A stretch of DNA of 15,647 bases. Origin: Lachnospiraceae bacterium UBA3826 (GTDB lineage Bacteria > Bacillota > Clostridia > Lachnospirales > Lachnospiraceae). Shown here one piece after another: positions 13,632-15,647 of this stretch (positions within the stretch are counted from its first letter, which is position 1; each line of letters begins with the position of its first letter). Made by a program: the position numbers and the translations under genes. Location: positions 1-15,647 of the forward strand of contig DGII01000022.1 in assembly GCA_002393095.1 (NCBI GenBank), given 5' to 3'. The notes beneath the pieces are model-generated. The model saw only the letters and a list, made by a program, of their open reading frames with translations, searched no databases and had not been told where the DNA came from.

Positions 13632-14225
13632 TCACTTTGTCTTTGCTTTTATCAACTCATAGAGATAAGCGGCGGTTCCGTTCACTCCGAGAAAACTTGA
13701 ATCAATCATAACATCGTTATGCAAAATATCAGAGGGAAGATATTTCGCATATCGCATATGATAGGCATCCCTTGCCTGATCAACTTCCTGAATCATCTTT
13801 CGTGCACTCTCCGGACTCATATGGAGATTCTCAATACAGTTTTTCAGTCTTATATCATAAGGCGCATATATAAATATGCGGAAAAGATGCGGGTGATTGC
13901 GTAACACATAATCCGAACATCTTCCCACAACGATACAGCTCTCTCGATCTGCTATATGAGTGATGATCTTCCGTTGAACCTCGAAGATCTTATCCTGTGT
14001 CTCATTCGTTCCTTTTCCGAGCGGAAATTTCATGTTAAAAAATCCTGCTTTTGCGCTTTCCTCCTCAGAGCTAACGACCGAAACCGGCAGATTGGTCTCT
14101 TTTGCCACCTTATCAACAATGTCCCTGTCATAATATTCAATACTCAACAGTTTAGCCAGTTCTTTTGCTATCGGCCTTCCGAGACTACCGAACTGCCTGT
14201 TAATCGCAACAGCATAGTTATACAT
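13632..14225 (-). CDS. Cytidylate-kinase-like family protein
   Basis: The 197-residue protein matches the cytidylate-kinase-like family. The N-terminus MYNYAVAINRQFGSLGRPIA carries the family's modified P-loop, in which arginine (Arg17) stands where classical kinases have lysine. The segment SIEYYDRDIVDKVAKET (about 28-44) and the strand SCIVVGRCSDYVLRN (about 95-109) follow, with a C-terminal IDSSFLGVNGTAA. These proteins are common in anaerobic Clostridia; their substrates are unknown and may not be CMP. No membrane segment is present. The ribosome site AAAGGAG starts at the stop codon of the upstream aminomutase-like gene, which ends 11 bases before this ATG. The two are coupled, and a strong terminator follows. 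Confidence 0.85.
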   Translation of the reverse strand: MYNYAVAINRQFGSLGRPIAKELAKLLSIEYYDRDIVDKVAKETNLPVSVVSSEEESAKAGFFNMKFPLGKGTNETQDKIFEVQRKIITHIADRESCIVVGRCSDYVLRNHPHLFRIFIYAPYDIRLKNCIENLHMSPESARKMIQEVDQARDAYHMRYAKYLPSDILHNDVMIDSSFLGVNGTAAYLYELIKAKTK

Positions 14226-14236
14226 ATTCTCTCCTT

Positions 14237-15601
14237 TCAGATCTTATCAAAAGCACGTTCAAATGCTGACAAAGTCTCATCAATAACACTATCCGTATGG
14301 GCGGTGCAAAGGTTATATCTGTTGCAGGGTTTATTATATATACCGTTCAACAAAAGTGCATAATCTATCCTCTTCCTCAGATCAAAATCCGACTTCGCCA
14401 TATCTCTGTAGCTCTTGATATCATCCAGTTCCGTTATCCATATATTGAACATGGCACCGATTCCGGTCGTAATTACTTTGACACCATGCTCACTGAATAT
14501 CTTCTTTATACCCTCCTTAAGACTCTCGGTACGTTTGATCAACGGGTCCAACTCGCTTTCCAAAATGCGGATTGTCTCCGTTCCAAGAGCCAGTATAAGA
14601 GGATGGCCGTTGTATGTGCCACTGTGATAAAGAATATCTGCAGCATTATTTTTCTTATTTCCGTTATCCAATATGTCTGATCCATTTGGAGAAGCAATAT
14701 CCATGATATCCTTACGTCCCCCAAGAATTCCTACCGGGAATCCGGCGCCTATCACCTTACCTAAAGTAGTCAGGTCCGGTTTTATCCCATAATACCCCTG
14801 TGCTCCGGTCATGCCGACTCTGAATCCGGTCTTTACCTCATCAAAGATAAGGAGCATGCCCAGTTCGGTAGTCAATTGTCTTAATTCCTTCATAAACTCT
14901 TTAGTTGCCGGGATCGTTCCGCCGAACATCGGCTCCATTATCACGCCGGCTACTTCATGTTTATGTTTCATAAGGATAGTACGGCAGGATTCTATATCGT
15001 TGAAAGGTAAAAGGATCGTGTTTTCAAGCATTCCATCTGAGATTCCGGCAGATTCCGGAAGTCCGATCGGTTCTTTCTCATCACCGGCTTTGCTTATATC
15101 AGGATTGACACTTACAAGAACCTCATTATATCCTCCATGATAATGTCCCTCAAATTTAGCGATCTTGTATTTTCCGGTAAATGCATATGCTGTCCTGATT
15201 GACAAGAGTGTCGCTTCTGTTCCGGAATTAGTGTATCTTATAGATTCCAAAGACGGATAATACTTTTTTATCAGCTCTGCAAATTCCGCTTCTCCCTTAT
15301 GCGGTGTCCCATATAGCATGGTTCCGTGTTCTATCAGATATTTATTCAATACTTCCTTTATTTCAGGTCTTTCATGCCCTAAAATGAGAGGACCGTAAGA
15401 CAGAACATAATCTATATATTTATGATCATCCACATCTGTCAGATATGCCCCATGCCCAGCTTTCATAAATAAGGGAAAAGGTTCAAAAAATTTTACATTG
15501 GCCGATATCCCGCCGGGGATGTTGTTACAGGCCTTTTTCCAGGCTATTTCAGATCCCGGATTTGCCTCTTTATACTCTTTTATTAAGGAATATGTATTCA
15601 T
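14237..15601 (-). CDS. Class III aminotransferase, glutamate-1-semialdehyde 2,1-aminomutase-like
   Basis: The 454-residue PLP enzyme belongs to the class III aminotransferases near glutamate-1-semialdehyde aminomutase. Motifs seen are GHERPEI (75-81), the phosphate-binding SGTEA (126-130), GHYHGGY (152-158), IFDEVKTGFR (252-261), the PLP lysine in TTLGKVIGAG (Lys282), and HSGTYNGHP (326-334). Normal HemL has about 430 residues; this one has an extra segment near 300-325 (ASPNGSDILDNGNKKNNAAD). No heme-biosynthesis gene is nearby, so a different amino substrate is likely, for instance in a specialised pathway upstream of the window. An AAAGGAGGGG site precedes the ATG. A perfect inverted repeat lies 27 bases upstream. 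It is cotranscribed with the kinase-like gene. Confidence 0.87.
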   Translation of the reverse strand: MNTYSLIKEYKEANPGSEIAWKKACNNIPGGISANVKFFEPFPLFMKAGHGAYLTDVDDHKYIDYVLSYGPLILGHERPEIKEVLNKYLIEHGTMLYGTPHKGEAEFAELIKKYYPSLESIRYTNSGTEATLLSIRTAYAFTGKYKIAKFEGHYHGGYNEVLVSVNPDISKAGDEKEPIGLPESAGISDGMLENTILLPFNDIESCRTILMKHKHEVAGVIMEPMFGGTIPATKEFMKELRQLTTELGMLLIFDEVKTGFRVGMTGAQGYYGIKPDLTTLGKVIGAGFPVGILGGRKDIMDIASPNGSDILDNGNKKNNAADILYHSGTYNGHPLILALGTETIRILESELDPLIKRTESLKEGIKKIFSEHGVKVITTGIGAMFNIWITELDDIKSYRDMAKSDFDLRKRIDYALLLNGIYNKPCNRYNLCTAHTDSVIDETLSAFERAFDKI

Positions 15602-15627
15602 ATCTCACCCCTCCTTTTTTTGCAGGT

Positions 15628-15645
15628 AGTGTCAATTCTGACACT
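15628..15645 (-). promoter_or_regulatory. Perfect 7-4-7 inverted repeat upstream of the aminomutase-like gene
   Basis: AGTGTCA (15628-15634) and TGACACT (15639-15645) form a perfect dyad with 4 bases between, 27 bases before the ATG and just upstream of its ribosome site. Position and form suit an operator near the transcription start. The window ends 2 bases further, so the promoter itself cannot be read. Confidence 0.5.
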
Positions 15646-15647
15646 CC

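Overview
The window looks like chromosomal DNA of an anaerobic Clostridia species, most likely Lachnospiraceae. The reasons are the gene families (PSP1/YaaT, YaaR, short Orn/Lys/Arg decarboxylase, 7TM-HD-GYP protein, YhfC and membrane-anchored XRE proteins), strong AGGAGG-type ribosome sites, moderate GC and marked use of CTT-AAG codon pairs. The genus is not resolved. Almost everything is on the minus strand; only one gene (10999-11673) is on the plus strand. I see no tRNA, rRNA, IS element, phage gene or CRISPR array, and no gene-free stretch over 300 bases.

Region 1 (1-4040, minus) resembles the Bacillus yaaO-tmk-yaaQ-yaaR-holB-yaaT neighbourhood. Its gene order is decarboxylase, guanylate-kinase-like protein, YaaR, DNA polymerase III delta prime, YaaT (cut by the window edge). 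The kinase replaces tmk and no yaaQ is present. A promoter abuts the kinase ATG so closely that its mRNA may be leaderless.

Region 2 (4099-8821, minus) holds an exodeoxyribonuclease III whose leader has two competing hairpins, a HAD-like hydrolase with unusual motifs, an MFS transporter, and a membrane HD-GYP protein with its own upstream promoter candidate.

Region 3 (8957-13554) is regulatory. It has an XRE regulator with six membrane segments, a flavin-reductase-like protein, a divergent XRE regulator with four membrane segments, and an operon of a membrane-anchored MerR regulator, a YbjQ-family protein and a YhfC-family putative intramembrane metalloprotease. The MerR operon has a textbook MerR-type promoter with a 19-bp spacer and a dyad. 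This operon is the best candidate for an undescribed system: a tethered regulator encoded with a possible membrane protease.

Region 4 (13566-15645, minus) is a two-gene operon of a glutamate-1-semialdehyde-aminomutase-like PLP enzyme and a cytidylate-kinase-like protein. It is preceded by a perfect 7-4-7 inverted repeat and ended by a strong terminator. CTTAAG is scarcer here than in the rest of the window.
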